Part shown: piece after piece, positions 8,634 to 16,293 of the stretch
Position numbering within the stretch: the first letter of the stretch is position 1
Layout: the number at the start of each line of letters is the position of its first letter
Origin: JAABRU01 sp050180235
GTDB lineage: Bacteria > Desulfobacterota > Desulfobacteria > Desulfobacterales > Desulfococcaceae
Assembly: GCA_050180235.1 (NCBI GenBank)
Contig: JBFXEJ010000070.1
Span: forward strand, 1-32,597
Reading direction: 5' to 3'
DNA: 32,597 nucleotides
The notes under the pieces: generated by a model
Seen by the model: the letters and a program-made list of their open reading frames with translations, nothing else
Told to the model about the DNA's origin: nothing
Databases searched by the model: none
Translations under genes and position numbers: made by a program

Positions 8634-8773
8634 CTCGTTCCCGCGCTTTGCTCATTGATCTTGCCAAAATATGCGTGGGAATGCCTTTCTGATGTTTCGC
8701 GTCTTTCCCGTTCCCAAGCTGACGGGACGCAGGAGCGTCCCATCTGCATTCCCACGCGAAGCGTGGGAACGAG
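8634..8773. repeat. Long inverted repeat with GTTCCCACGC-type ends
   Basis: The outer arms CTCGTTCCCGCGCTTTGC (8634-8651) and GCGAAGCGTGGGAACGAG (8756-8773) pair. Inside are further copies of GCGTGGGAATGC and its inverse, and the pair GACGGGACGC/GCGTCCC. This type of intergenic palindrome is common in repeat-rich proteobacterial genomes. It occupies most of the 251-base gap between the antitoxin gene and the 86-aa paralogues; no gene is seen in that gap. Confidence 0.75.
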
Positions 8774-8853
8774 AGAAAGAAAACTCTGTGCGAAATCTGC
8801 GTTACTCTGCGGTTAAATACAGGACTGTCAAAAAATTTGATTCCCCATGAAAG

Positions 8854-9114
8854 TTACATAACAAATTCCAAATTCTTCCTCGGCATAATGGAAATATAAT
8901 AGCCGTAATCCAGCAGAATATCTGTTGTAATATCGCTGGAGAACTCAATTAAATCTATTTCTCTTTCCTCATCCTTCGGAGTGGTAATGTTCACCCACAA
9001 ATCAGCAGGATCTTCGGGACTTTCTGTCACCTTGAGAAATTTCACTTCCGGAAATTTTTCCTTGACTGCATTGAACAGCTTGTCAATCAGTTCTTTCTGC
9101 TTAAAGTTTATCAT
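8854..9114 (-). CDS. 86-aa HEPN-associated acidic protein, paralogue 1
   Basis: I do not recognise this as a named family. The 86-aa acidic protein is a tandem duplicate of the next gene: both share FKQKEL, LFNAVKEKFPE, EDPADLWVN, SDITTD and LLDYGYYISIMPRK. It has no signal peptide or membrane segment. The predicted pattern is helix, strand, loop, strand (DLWVNIT), helix, strand (YYISIM). The order of DLWVNI and a late YGYYISI strand recalls the core of small MNT nucleotidyltransferases, but the GS and DxD catalytic residues are absent, so that relation is only a guess. It starts 5 bases after the stop of paralogue 2 with a weak ribosome-binding site, and is the last gene of the HD-HEPN cluster. 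Confidence 0.8.
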   Translation of the reverse strand: MINFKQKELIDKLFNAVKEKFPEVKFLKVTESPEDPADLWVNITTPKDEEREIDLIEFSSDITTDILLDYGYYISIMPRKNLEFVM

Positions 9115-9119
9115 GGATT

Positions 9120-9380
9120 TTATACCAGCCCATCCGCATATTTTCTTGGCATGATGGAAATATAATAGCCGTAATCCAGCAGCAGATCTGTTGTAATATC
9201 AGAGGCAAACTTAATCAGTTCATCCTCTCTGTCATCATCTTCCGGAGCAGTGACATTCACCCATAAATCAGCGGGGTCTTCATAACCATCTGTCACCTTG
9301 ATAAACTCTATCTCAGGAAATTTCTCTTTCACTGCATTGAACAGTCTTTCAACCAATTCTTTCTGTTTGAAATTCATCAT
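9120..9380 (-). CDS. 86-aa HEPN-associated acidic protein, paralogue 2
   Basis: 86 aa, colinear with paralogue 1 over its full length and identical at most positions, with the differences spread evenly. Both copies look intact and under constraint. The start is the ATG at 9380, which overlaps the HEPN stop (ATGA); this choice makes the two paralogues the same length, while a longer frame from 9404 would add eight unrelated residues. Coupling to the HEPN gene suggests the product is needed in fixed ratio with it, as for an antitoxin or complex partner. It lacks recognisable catalytic motifs. The function is unknown. Confidence 0.82.
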   Translation of the reverse strand: MMNFKQKELVERLFNAVKEKFPEIEFIKVTDGYEDPADLWVNVTAPEDDDREDELIKFASDITTDLLLDYGYYISIMPRKYADGLV

Positions 9381-9751
9381 TTGCCAACCTCCCTTTTTAT
9401 CCATTCAACCATTTCTTTTGCTTCTGAAAGCCTTCTTTCCGATTTCTGTCTGCTGACATCATCACCATGATAATCTGCCCTGTTCCTTACAGTCTGCATA
9501 TCTGACAGATAAGATTTGAATTTTGCAGGATATATCTTTCTTTTCCGGATAAGTTCCCCGCTGAAATCCGCCTGCACCTGTTTATGTTCAAATTTATCCC
9601 GCGTGATGCCGCTGTGAAGCAGCGCGGCAATTGCAGCCTGAAATACCGAATAATAAAGACGGTTGGCGCAGGCATTGTACAATCCCTCTTCACAGCATAT
9701 CTCGGCGGCTCTGAGATTTTCCATTGCTTTTTTCAGAAATCTGTCTTTCAC
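9377..9751 (-). CDS. HEPN domain protein with intact R-N-x4-H motif
   Basis: A 124-aa all-helical protein spanning one HEPN domain. The start (FLKKAMENLRAAEICCEEG) and the segment ANRLYYSVFQAAIAALL are typical. The catalytic motif of RNase-active HEPN toxins, R-N-x4-H, is present as RNRADYH at residues 89-95. HEPN proteins of this class cut RNA and are usually paired with an MNT nucleotidyltransferase that modifies and silences them. No MNT gene is present; the coupled downstream genes are the two 86-aa paralogues. The start is a GTG at 9751 overlapping the HD gene stop (GTGA), and the stop overlaps the next ATG, so translation is coupled on both sides. Confidence 0.88.
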   Translation of the reverse strand: MKDRFLKKAMENLRAAEICCEEGLYNACANRLYYSVFQAAIAALLHSGITRDKFEHKQVQADFSGELIRKRKIYPAKFKSYLSDMQTVRNRADYHGDDVSRQKSERRLSEAKEMVEWIKREVGK

Positions 9752-10590
9752 TGGTCATGCTCCACTGTAAACACATGGGAATGAAGATTGGAAATCCACT
9801 GCTTGCCTTCCTGAGTCACCCGCAGATAACGCAGAGCATCCTGAATATAGGGAAGCACCACATTCCAGTAGAATTTTGCATAGCTTTTGCGCATATCCCC
9901 CGGATTTTTATAACCAATTTTTTTATTTGCCCCGGTTTCCTCAAATTCATAAAACAGCGCCGGGATTTTGCGCAGATAATCCGGATCTCCAAGCTGACCG
10001 ATGAAATCCGCAGCCCGCAGCAGTCCGGGATAGCCTGTTGTGTCAACATGGGCAGCATCATCCGGGATGGGAAAACGTGTCATTTCAATATAAGCACAAA
10101 TCCGCTCCACATCCACCACATTCACAATCAGATTTCCCTTAAAACGTTCCCTGACAAAAAGTTTGCTCCTATCCACATGCCAGGGAGTCATGGCCGCGCA
10201 GGTTCCGCTTTCATTCATTTTTACAGTATTGCCATCCCGGCCTGTGGCATAGCGGTCATCTCTGTCATCCCGGCATATGCCTTTGACATAACCGATGTCA
10301 TGGCATAACAGTGCCATGACAAAATGAAGCCAGTCCGAAGGACTTACACCCCCTTCAAGCAGATGTTTTCCCCGCAGGATTTCCTGTCCGGCCAAAGTCA
10401 CCATGACGGTATGTTCCACATTGTGGTACAGGGCATCACAGTTGGCAATGTTTTCCAGGGCAAAATGACCGGACCATTCAATAATATTGGCAAAATGCGG
10501 TTCTGCAAGTCCATAGGTACGTTTGTAGGTCATGGAAAGCTGCTGTACAAAAGGCTCGGTAATCAGTTTTTGAATGTTTAGCACGGTCAC
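9748..10590 (-). CDS. HD domain metal-dependent phosphohydrolase
   Basis: 280 aa. The HD metal site is visible: YHNVEHT (H56 and H60), CHDIGYVKG (H97-D98), with further conserved segments TPWHVDRSKLFVRERF, YIEMTRFP and GYPGLLRAADFIGQLGDP. The sequence resembles a conserved family I recall from cyanobacteria and other bacteria, including the ending YIQDALRYLRVTQEGKQWI. HD proteins of this kind hydrolyse phosphoester or nucleotide substrates; the substrate here is not known. The start is a GTG at 10590 with AGGAAGGAAG just upstream; another GTG at 10584 is possible. It follows the YkgJ-type gene by 22 bases and overlaps the HEPN gene by 4. HD hydrolases do occur in nucleotide-signal and defence operons, but this family is also widespread without HEPN partners. 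Confidence 0.88.
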   Translation of the reverse strand: MTVLNIQKLITEPFVQQLSMTYKRTYGLAEPHFANIIEWSGHFALENIANCDALYHNVEHTVMVTLAGQEILRGKHLLEGGVSPSDWLHFVMALLCHDIGYVKGICRDDRDDRYATGRDGNTVKMNESGTCAAMTPWHVDRSKLFVRERFKGNLIVNVVDVERICAYIEMTRFPIPDDAAHVDTTGYPGLLRAADFIGQLGDPDYLRKIPALFYEFEETGANKKIGYKNPGDMRKSYAKFYWNVVLPYIQDALRYLRVTQEGKQWISNLHSHVFTVEHDQ

Positions 10591-10612
10591 CTTCCTTCCT
10601 GCAAAAAGTTTT

Positions 10613-11350
10613 TCACAATGACTGTATGAAGCAGACCTGTTCCCCGTCCATTTTTATTTTTATCCCCATTGGTTCCAGTGTGTTGAACAGGGGGCGGCCA
10701 AAAAGGAAATCTGTCATTTTTTCCATTCCCTTCCCACCCTTTTCAATGGTCAGGGCGCGGATATGAAAGTCATACTGCACAAGCTCCCCGATTTTTCCCA
10801 ATGCGTTCCTGTTCCCCTGCCGCAAATCCGCAATAAGTTTCCGGATGATGTCATAATCACAGATCTGCTGATGCGTTTCAATAATATCCCAGAGTCCCTG
10901 CACTTTGCCAATAAGCTCCTGACGGCCAAGCCTTTTTTCCGCATAGATTTTTTCAATCTCCCTTGTGTCCCGGCAGTTGAGAACACGGCATTCCAGAGGT
11001 CTGTCCTGATAAATGGTGCAGGCATTTTCCGCCTCACTGAAAAAAATGCAGGCATGGGAATCCTCCCTGCTTCTGATTTTTACAATATCCGAAGGCTGGG
11101 GATGCAGAATTCCCCGGACATTGTCCCAGGCTGTTTCCCCTCTGCGGATGGTGAAGAGAAATTCACACAGAATCTTCCCCTCATCGATCAGAAATCTGTC
11201 CGCATGGTGAAAACAGGGGCCTCCCTTCCGGCAGCAGGTTCCGCAGCGCATACATCCGGAACCGGCTGGGGATTGATTCTTTTTTGCCGGATTCGGATCA
11301 CTGTGTATCTGATGGAGGATTTTTTCTGTCTTTTTTTTCCCGGTATGCAA
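10613..11350 (-). CDS. YkgJ-family cysteine cluster protein
   Basis: 245 aa. The cysteine cluster MRCGTCCRKGGPCFHHAD starts near residue 34, followed by CIFF, the segment CTIYQDRPLECRVLNC and a helical C-terminal half. This is the pattern of the YkgJ/UPF0153 zinc- or iron-chelating family, whose biochemical role is not established. The start is a TTG at 11350 with AAGGAAAA about 5 bases upstream; it overlaps the preceding membrane-protein gene by 53 bases in another frame. A start at the ATG of MRCG would cut into the cluster, so the TTG is preferred, though other near-cognate starts are possible. No transmembrane segment. Confidence 0.82.
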   Translation of the reverse strand: MHTGKKKTEKILHQIHSDPNPAKKNQSPAGSGCMRCGTCCRKGGPCFHHADRFLIDEGKILCEFLFTIRRGETAWDNVRGILHPQPSDIVKIRSREDSHACIFFSEAENACTIYQDRPLECRVLNCRDTREIEKIYAEKRLGRQELIGKVQGLWDIIETHQQICDYDIIRKLIADLRQGNRNALGKIGELVQYDFHIRALTIEKGGKGMEKMTDFLFGRPLFNTLEPMGIKIKMDGEQVCFIQSL

Positions 11351-11657
11351 TCACTTTTCCTTTCCGCTCCGGGTTAATGTTTTCCGTTTCCCCGTCATCA
11401 TCGTCATCCTCCTCATCGTCTTCATCAAATTCATAATCATAGGGTTCCACTGTTTTAACAGAGGCTTTCAGATGATACCTTGCCAGCATGATGAGTACAA
11501 ATCCGGCCACCCAGGTTTTGAAAGAAAAGGGGATGCCGCATTGAAAAAGGGTGTTGACCGACCAGATAAAGAGAAAAGGGCTGAAAACATATCCCAAAAT
11601 TTCCAGTATCAGGACAAATCTCTCAACTGCTGAATAATCTGTTTCTTCGGTGGACAT
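11298..11657 (-). CDS. Small membrane protein with acidic cytoplasmic tail
   Basis: I do not recognise the family. This 119-aa protein has two hydrophobic segments (about residues 14-38 and 49-62). A strongly acidic run follows (FDEDDEEDDDDDGE, about residues 76-90), then a basic end (ERKGKVIAYREKKDRK). Both termini probably face the same side. The ATG at 11657 has AGGAG close upstream. It lies 24 bases after the aspartic protease-like gene and overlaps the YkgJ-type gene, so it is part of the same transcript by spacing. Confidence 0.75.
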   Translation of the reverse strand: MSTEETDYSAVERFVLILEILGYVFSPFLFIWSVNTLFQCGIPFSFKTWVAGFVLIMLARYHLKASVKTVEPYDYEFDEDDEEDDDDDGETENINPERKGKVIAYREKKDRKNPPSDTQ

Positions 11658-11681
11658 ACATTCTCCTGTCAGATTATAAAA

Positions 11682-12071
11682 TTATTTCATATCGATATAT
11701 TTTACAGGCACCAGCCGATGTCCCAGCATATACACTGCGGCCTGTGCCTGTTCCAGAATCACGTATCCCAGAAGAGGCTCATAATCTTCATCCTCCTCTG
11801 AACCCATATCCACAAAAACAACCTCATTTGAAACAGGACGGAAACCTTCTGTTTTTATTTCCACAGGCCAGCAGGCTTCCCCTTTTATAACTTCCTGATT
11901 TGCAGGTAGCAACTCCACAGGTTCTGATCGTCTGAATTTTCCCGGTCTTTCCTTCCAGGCTTTCGGCAGAATCAATGCTCCGGCTCCTGTATCCACAAAC
12001 ATACTGCATTTTATGGAGTTATCCTCATCAGACAGATTTGTTATTTTCACCTGTACGATAATCCGTCCCAT
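11682..12071 (-). CDS. Clan AA (retropepsin-like) aspartic protease family protein
   Basis: 129 aa. The catalytic signature is FVDTGAGALILP near residue 25, with a conserved C-terminal segment PLLGYVILEQAQAAV and MLGHRLVPV. This is the single-domain retropepsin-like fold that works as a homodimer, with the Asp of DTGA supplied by each chain. There is no signal peptide or membrane segment, so it is cytoplasmic. Natural substrates of bacterial members are generally unknown. The ATG at 12071 has AAGGAG 9 bases upstream. It is the first gene of the minus-strand cluster that runs to 8854 with gaps of no more than 24 bases; its promoter should lie in the 206-base gap shared with the divergent panC. 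Confidence 0.83.
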   Translation of the reverse strand: MGRIIVQVKITNLSDEDNSIKCSMFVDTGAGALILPKAWKERPGKFRRSEPVELLPANQEVIKGEACWPVEIKTEGFRPVSNEVVFVDMGSEEDEDYEPLLGYVILEQAQAAVYMLGHRLVPVKYIDMK

Positions 12072-12206
12072 TGATTTTTTCTCCTTATGAACTCCTGATT
12101 AAGATGAATAAATATTTCTTTACCATACCTTTGGCATCATATTCAACGGATATTTGCAGATATATGGACGGGCTGCCGAAAACAAAATGAATTTAACAGC
12201 TTTAGA

Positions 12207-12235
12207 TTGACATTTTGCCAATGCTGATTTAAAAT
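12207..12235 (+). promoter_or_regulatory. Sigma-70 promoter for panC
   Basis: The -35 box TTGACA (12207-12212) is a perfect match. A 17-base spacer follows, then the -10 box TAAAAT (12230-12235), five of six matches. Transcription would start near 12242, giving a leader of about 36 bases before the proposed panC start and a Shine-Dalgarno site at 12267. Confidence 0.75.
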
Positions 12236-12277
12236 CAAAGGTTATGACACAAACCGAAAACCGGGCGGAGGTGCCTT

Positions 12278-13129
12278 ATCAACATCATCACCACAGTCAG
12301 AGAAATGCAGGCGTTTGCTGATCGCAGCAGGAAACTGGGCAGAACCATCGCGTTTGTTCCCACAATGGGTTATCTCCATGAAGGCCATGCCTCCCTAATC
12401 CGGGATGCAGCGGGCCGCGGGGATGAGGTTGTGGTCAGCATATTTGTCAATCCCACACAGTTTGGTCCGGGCGAAGATCTGGAGGCATATCCCAGAGACT
12501 TTGAAAGAGACCGGAAACTGTGTGAAAACGCGGGAGCAGGCATTATTTTCTTCCCCACGCCACAGGAAATGTACGGGAAGAATTTTCAGACCTTTGTGCA
12601 GTTGGAAAAAATCCCCATGCACCTTTGCGGTCTGTCCAGACCTGTGCATTTCAGAGGGGTTGCCACAGTTGTTTCCAAACTGTTTCATATTGTCAAACCC
12701 CATATTGCCGTATTCGGACAAAAGGACTGGCAGCAGTTGCAGGTCATCCGGCAGATGGTAAGGGATATGAATTTTGACATTGAAATTATCGGCGCGCCAA
12801 TTGTGCGGGAACCTGACGGACTGGCTATGAGTTCCCGGAATGTATATCTGAATCCGGAGCAGAGAAAACAGGCTCTGTGTCTGTATCAGTCCCTGCTCAG
12901 GGCAAAGGAAATGCTTAAAAACGGCACAGTTGACACTGCTGAAATCATTCACACGGCCGCCGGACTGATTTCCGCCTGTCCCGAAGCAAAGACAGACTAC
13001 ATCAGCATCTGCGATCCGGAAACTCTGGAAGAACTGAAAACAGTGGACAGACCGGCTCTCATGGCTCTGGCCGTGAAAGTGGGGAAAACCCGGCTGATTG
13101 ACAATATGATCCTGAATTGTGAATTGTGA
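12278..13129 (+). CDS. panC: Pantothenate synthetase (pantoate-beta-alanine ligase), probable ATC start
   Basis: PanC joins pantoate and beta-alanine with ATP to make pantothenate, the CoA precursor, in the cytoplasm. Visible motifs are VPTMGYLHEGH (HxGH nucleotide site), FVNPTQFGP, FGQKDWQQL, and AMSSRN (KMSKS-like). The first ATG in frame (12305) would remove the conserved N-terminus: upstream codons read INIITTVREMQAF, matching the usual M-x-I-I-x-T-V-x-x-M. No ATG, GTG or TTG exists there, but the ATC at 12278 sits 5 bases after GGAGGT, and using it gives 283 aa, the length of E. coli PanC. The ATC start is inferred from this spacing and homology; the alternative is a 274-aa form from 12305 with a poor binding site. 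panB and panD are not in the window. Confidence 0.9.
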   Translation: MNIITTVREMQAFADRSRKLGRTIAFVPTMGYLHEGHASLIRDAAGRGDEVVVSIFVNPTQFGPGEDLEAYPRDFERDRKLCENAGAGIIFFPTPQEMYGKNFQTFVQLEKIPMHLCGLSRPVHFRGVATVVSKLFHIVKPHIAVFGQKDWQQLQVIRQMVRDMNFDIEIIGAPIVREPDGLAMSSRNVYLNPEQRKQALCLYQSLLRAKEMLKNGTVDTAEIIHTAAGLISACPEAKTDYISICDPETLEELKTVDRPALMALAVKVGKTRLIDNMILNCEL

Positions 13130-13194
13130 ATGCTGAATTGTTTTTTTCAATATTCATTTCATAAGTTACTCAAACGAAAATTTTCGTGTATTAA

Positions 13195-13230
13195 AAAAAC
13201 CGGATTTTTCCGAAAAATCCGGTTTTTCGT
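13195..13230 (+). terminator. Hairpin terminator after panC
   Basis: Arms at 13195-13210 and 13212-13227 (core ACCGGATTTTT and AAAAATCCGGT) are perfectly complementary and end in a T run. It lies 66 bases beyond the panC stop and before the metK leader. The same core occurs at 2797-2829 and 28123-28155. Confidence 0.75.
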
Positions 13231-13342
13231 AAAATTTATGTCTGAAAATATATGGAAACGTACTTATTCCCCGCGTTCTGACCCAGTGGCAGTCCGGGAA
13301 TGGGAATCATGGCAAAAGATCAGTAAATTTTCATATAAAAAC

Positions 13343-13372
13343 TCCGGTGGCATTCCACCGGAACCAAAGGAG
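13343..13372 (+). promoter_or_regulatory. Leader hairpin abutting the metK ribosome-binding site
   Basis: TCCGGTGG (13343-13350) and CCACCGGA (13355-13362) form a perfect 8-bp stem with loop CATT. It ends 4 bases before the Shine-Dalgarno AAGGAG (13367-13372). The CTCC at the stem base (13342-13345) could alternatively pair with the GGAG of the binding site. I do not recognise a known SAM or SAH riboswitch in the leader. Confidence 0.4.
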
Positions 13373-13377
13373 CAATT

Positions 13378-14544
13378 ATGAGCGAAACATTTTTTTTCAC
13401 ATCCGAATCTGTAACAGAAGGGCATCCGGACAAGGTTGCCGATGCAATATCTGATTCCATTCTGGACGCCATTATGGAAAAAGACAAAAAATGCCGGGTG
13501 GCGTGTGAAACCCTTGTCACCACAGGCATGGCCATCATTGCCGGGGAAATCACCACAGACTGCTATGTTGACATGCCCCATGTTGTGCGTGAAACCATCC
13601 GGGACATTGGATACAACTCCTCCCAGATGGGATTTGACTGGAAAACCTGCGCTGTTCTTACCAGCATTGGTCAGCAGTCTCCGGACATCGCGCAGGGCGT
13701 GAATGAGGGACAGGGACTTTACAAGGAGCAGGGCGCAGGCGATCAGGGACTGATGTTCGGTTTTGCCACGGACGAAACCCCGGAACTGATGCCCATGCCC
13801 ATTTCCTTTGCACACAAACTGACCAACCGTCTGGCCACTGTGCGGAAAAACGGGGCTTTGGATTTTCTGCGTCCTGACGGCAAATCCCAGGTGACCATTG
13901 AGTATGAAAACGGAAACCCCAAGCGGGTGGATACCATTGTCATTGCCGCGCAGCACAAACCCGATGTCACCTATGATGATCTCAAAGAGGCCATTATCGA
14001 AGAGGTCATCAAAAAAGTCATTCCCAAAAATATGATTGACGGTGATACCCGGTATTTCATCAATGCCACCGGAAAATTTGTTGTGGGCGGGCCTATGGGC
14101 GACTGCGGTCTGACCGGACGCAAAATCATTGTGGACACTTACGGCGGGCAGGGCAGTCACGGAGGCGGATGTTTTTCCGGAAAGGATCCTTCCAAAGTGG
14201 ACAGAAGCGCATCTTATATGGGACGTCACATTGCCAAAAATGTTGTGGCCGCTGGTATTTCAAAAAAATGCGAAGTACAGGTGGCTTATGCCATAGGTGT
14301 TGCCCAGCCCGTGTCTGTGATGGTGGATCTGATGGGAACAGGAAAGATTCCCAAAGAACGGGTAAAAAAAATTATCCGGGAAGTTTTTGATCTGAGGCCC
14401 CGTGCCATTATTGAATATCTGGATCTGCTTCGTCCCATTTACCGGAAAACCTCGGCATACGGTCATTTTGGCCGCAATGATCCGGATTTCACATGGGAAA
14501 AGACCAATATGGCTGATATACTGCGGGAAAAAGCAGGGCTGTAA
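13378..14544 (+). CDS. metK: S-adenosylmethionine synthetase
   Basis: 388 aa, the normal length. MetK makes S-adenosylmethionine from methionine and ATP. Signatures in order: TSESVTEGHPDKVADAISD at the N-terminus, GAGDQGLMFG in the active site, GGPMGDCGLTGRKIIVDTYGG, and the phosphate loop GGGCFSGKDPSKVDRSASY, in which the usual Ala is Cys. The ATG at 13378 has AAGGAG 5 bases upstream. ahcY follows after 97 bases on the same strand, so SAM synthesis and removal of its by-product are probably expressed together. No other frame damage or oddity. Confidence 0.97.
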   Translation: MSETFFFTSESVTEGHPDKVADAISDSILDAIMEKDKKCRVACETLVTTGMAIIAGEITTDCYVDMPHVVRETIRDIGYNSSQMGFDWKTCAVLTSIGQQSPDIAQGVNEGQGLYKEQGAGDQGLMFGFATDETPELMPMPISFAHKLTNRLATVRKNGALDFLRPDGKSQVTIEYENGNPKRVDTIVIAAQHKPDVTYDDLKEAIIEEVIKKVIPKNMIDGDTRYFINATGKFVVGGPMGDCGLTGRKIIVDTYGGQGSHGGGCFSGKDPSKVDRSASYMGRHIAKNVVAAGISKKCEVQVAYAIGVAQPVSVMVDLMGTGKIPKERVKKIIREVFDLRPRAIIEYLDLLRPIYRKTSAYGHFGRNDPDFTWEKTNMADILREKAGL

Positions 14545-14625
14545 TGAATGCTGAATGATAAAATGATAAATGCTGAATGCTGAATTATAAATGATAAATG
14601 CTGAGTTTGCATTCAGCATTTCACA
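14544..14625 (+). repeat. Short ATGCTGAAT/ATGATAAATG repeats between metK and ahcY
   Basis: The 97-base gap is made of repeated variants of AATGATAAATGCTGAAT. It ends in the inverted pair ATGCTGA (14599-14605) and TCAGCAT (14613-14619). A related stretch follows panC (13122-13139). It could be slippage-derived; no promoter is obvious. Confidence 0.6.
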
Positions 14626-14641
14626 TAAGGAGTATTTTAAG

Positions 14642-16093
14642 ATGTCTGGAGTAAAACAGGGTAAATCAGGGGCATGCGAGCCTCTGGATATTTCTCTTTC
14701 TTATAAAGTTGCGGATATGTCGCTGGCTGATTTTGGCAGAAAAGAAATGCAGTTGGCTGAAAACGAAATGCCGGGGCTGATGGCTGTGCGGGAAAAATAC
14801 GGGCAGAAGAAGCCTCTCAAAGGGCTGAAAGTCATGGGCAGTCTGCATATGACCATACAGACGGCCATGCTCATTGAAACCCTTACAGAACTGGGCGCGG
14901 ATGTGCGCTGGGCAAGCTGCAATATTTTTTCCACACAGGATCATGCTGCTGCTGCCATTGCCAAAAACAAATCCGCAGCAGTGTTTGCGTGGAAAGGGGA
15001 AACCCTTGAGGATTACTGGTGGTGTACGGAACAGGCTCTGACCTGGCCGGACGGAAGCGGGCCGAATCTGCTGGTGGATGATGGCGGAGATGCCACACTG
15101 TATATACATCAGGGCGCGGAAGTGGAAAAAAATCCGTCTCTGCTGGAAAAAACCTACAGCAGCCGGGATATGACATGTCTGATGGATCGCCTGCGGGTGA
15201 GTTATCAGAACAATCCCCGCAGATGGACAGACATTGCGGCAAAAGTCCGGGGCGTGTCTGAGGAAACCACCACAGGGGTTCACCGGCTGTATCAACTGGC
15301 ACAGGAGGGAAAACTGCTTTTCCCTGCCTTCAATGTCAATGATTCTGTCACCAAATCCAAGTTTGACAACCTGTACGGATGCCGGGAATCTCTGGCAGAC
15401 GGCATCAAACGTGCCACAGACGTGATGATGGCAGGCAAGGTGGTTGTGGTCTGCGGATACGGAGATGTGGGCAAAGGCTGCGCACAGTCCATGCGCGGAT
15501 ACGGCGCACGGGTGCTGATAACCGAGGCAGATCCCATCTGCGCTTTGCAGGCCGCAATGGAAGGTTTTCAGGTGGTAACTATGGAAGATGCTGTTTCCAT
15601 AGGGGATATTTTTGTCACTGCCACCGGGTGCTGGCATGTCATTACAGGTCAGCATATGGAGCAGATGAAAAATGAAGCCATTATCTGCAATATCGGCCAT
15701 TTTGACAGTGAGATTGAAATTTCCTATCTGGAAGAAACTCCGGAATGCAGAAAGATGAACATCAAACCCCAGGTGGATAAATGGACTCTGAAATCAGGCA
15801 GATCCATTCTTGTGCTGGCAGAAGGCCGGCTGGTGAATCTGGGCTGTGCAACCGGACATCCCAGTTTTGTCATGAGCACCAGTTTCACCAACCAGTGTCT
15901 GGCACAGATTGAACTGGCAAGCGGAAAATACAGCATCGGAGTTTACACCCTGCCCAAGAAACTCGATGAGGAAGTGGCCCGTCTGCATCTGGGCAAACTG
16001 GGCGTGAAACTGACAAAACTGACACAGGCACAGGCCGATTATCTGGGAATTCCGGTAGATGGCCCGTTCAAACCGGATCATTACAGATATTAG
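14642..16093 (+). CDS. ahcY: Adenosylhomocysteinase
   Basis: 483 aa, the long bacterial form. AhcY splits S-adenosylhomocysteine to adenosine and homocysteine using bound NAD, keeping SAM-dependent methylation running. Visible: the N-terminal SLADFGRKEMQLAENEMPGL, ASCNIFSTQDHAAAAI, the catalytic segment LLVDDGGDATL, the NAD loop VVCGYGDVGKGCAQSMRG, TATGCWHVI, and the canonical C-terminus GPFKPDHYRY whose Lys and Tyr contact NAD of the neighbouring subunit. The ATG at 14642 has AAGGAG 9 bases upstream; a longer frame from 14591 lies in the repeat region and is not conserved. It probably shares a transcript with metK. Confidence 0.97.
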   Translation: MSGVKQGKSGACEPLDISLSYKVADMSLADFGRKEMQLAENEMPGLMAVREKYGQKKPLKGLKVMGSLHMTIQTAMLIETLTELGADVRWASCNIFSTQDHAAAAIAKNKSAAVFAWKGETLEDYWWCTEQALTWPDGSGPNLLVDDGGDATLYIHQGAEVEKNPSLLEKTYSSRDMTCLMDRLRVSYQNNPRRWTDIAAKVRGVSEETTTGVHRLYQLAQEGKLLFPAFNVNDSVTKSKFDNLYGCRESLADGIKRATDVMMAGKVVVVCGYGDVGKGCAQSMRGYGARVLITEADPICALQAAMEGFQVVTMEDAVSIGDIFVTATGCWHVITGQHMEQMKNEAIICNIGHFDSEIEISYLEETPECRKMNIKPQVDKWTLKSGRSILVLAEGRLVNLGCATGHPSFVMSTSFTNQCLAQIELASGKYSIGVYTLPKKLDEEVARLHLGKLGVKLTKLTQAQADYLGIPVDGPFKPDHYRY

Positions 16094-16122
16094 CATATCT
16101 GCATCAGAGGGCAGGACTGTCA

Positions 16123-16216
16123 GGTGATTTCCAGAAAAGAATATCCCAAAAAAGCAGCGCAGGCTTCCGGCTTGTGCCTGTGAACCGAAATGGGATATTT
16201 ATTTTCATAAATCACC
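16123..16216 (+). mobile_element. Small hairpin element with GGTGATTT ends, D-type copy 1
   Basis: The ends GGTGATTTCCAG and the inverse AAATCACC (16209-16216) are continued by matching AAAAGAATATCCCA and TGGGATATTTATTTT, giving arms of about 25 bases. The flanks are TCA and TTA. The interior holds GCAGGCTTCCGGCTTGTGCC, shared with the repeats after mipA. It is related in inverted orientation to 16666-16766. Confidence 0.7.
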
Positions 16217-16293
16217 TTAAGGGACTTTGCAAAGTAATAAATGATAATACTTTTCAGATTTCATATAAAATTGCATGGCATTATCAATCAGAG

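Noticed and set aside
13231..13377. SAM-I, SAM-II or SAH riboswitch ahead of metK
   Set aside because: None of the conserved core sequences of these classes is recognisable; only a short hairpin is present.
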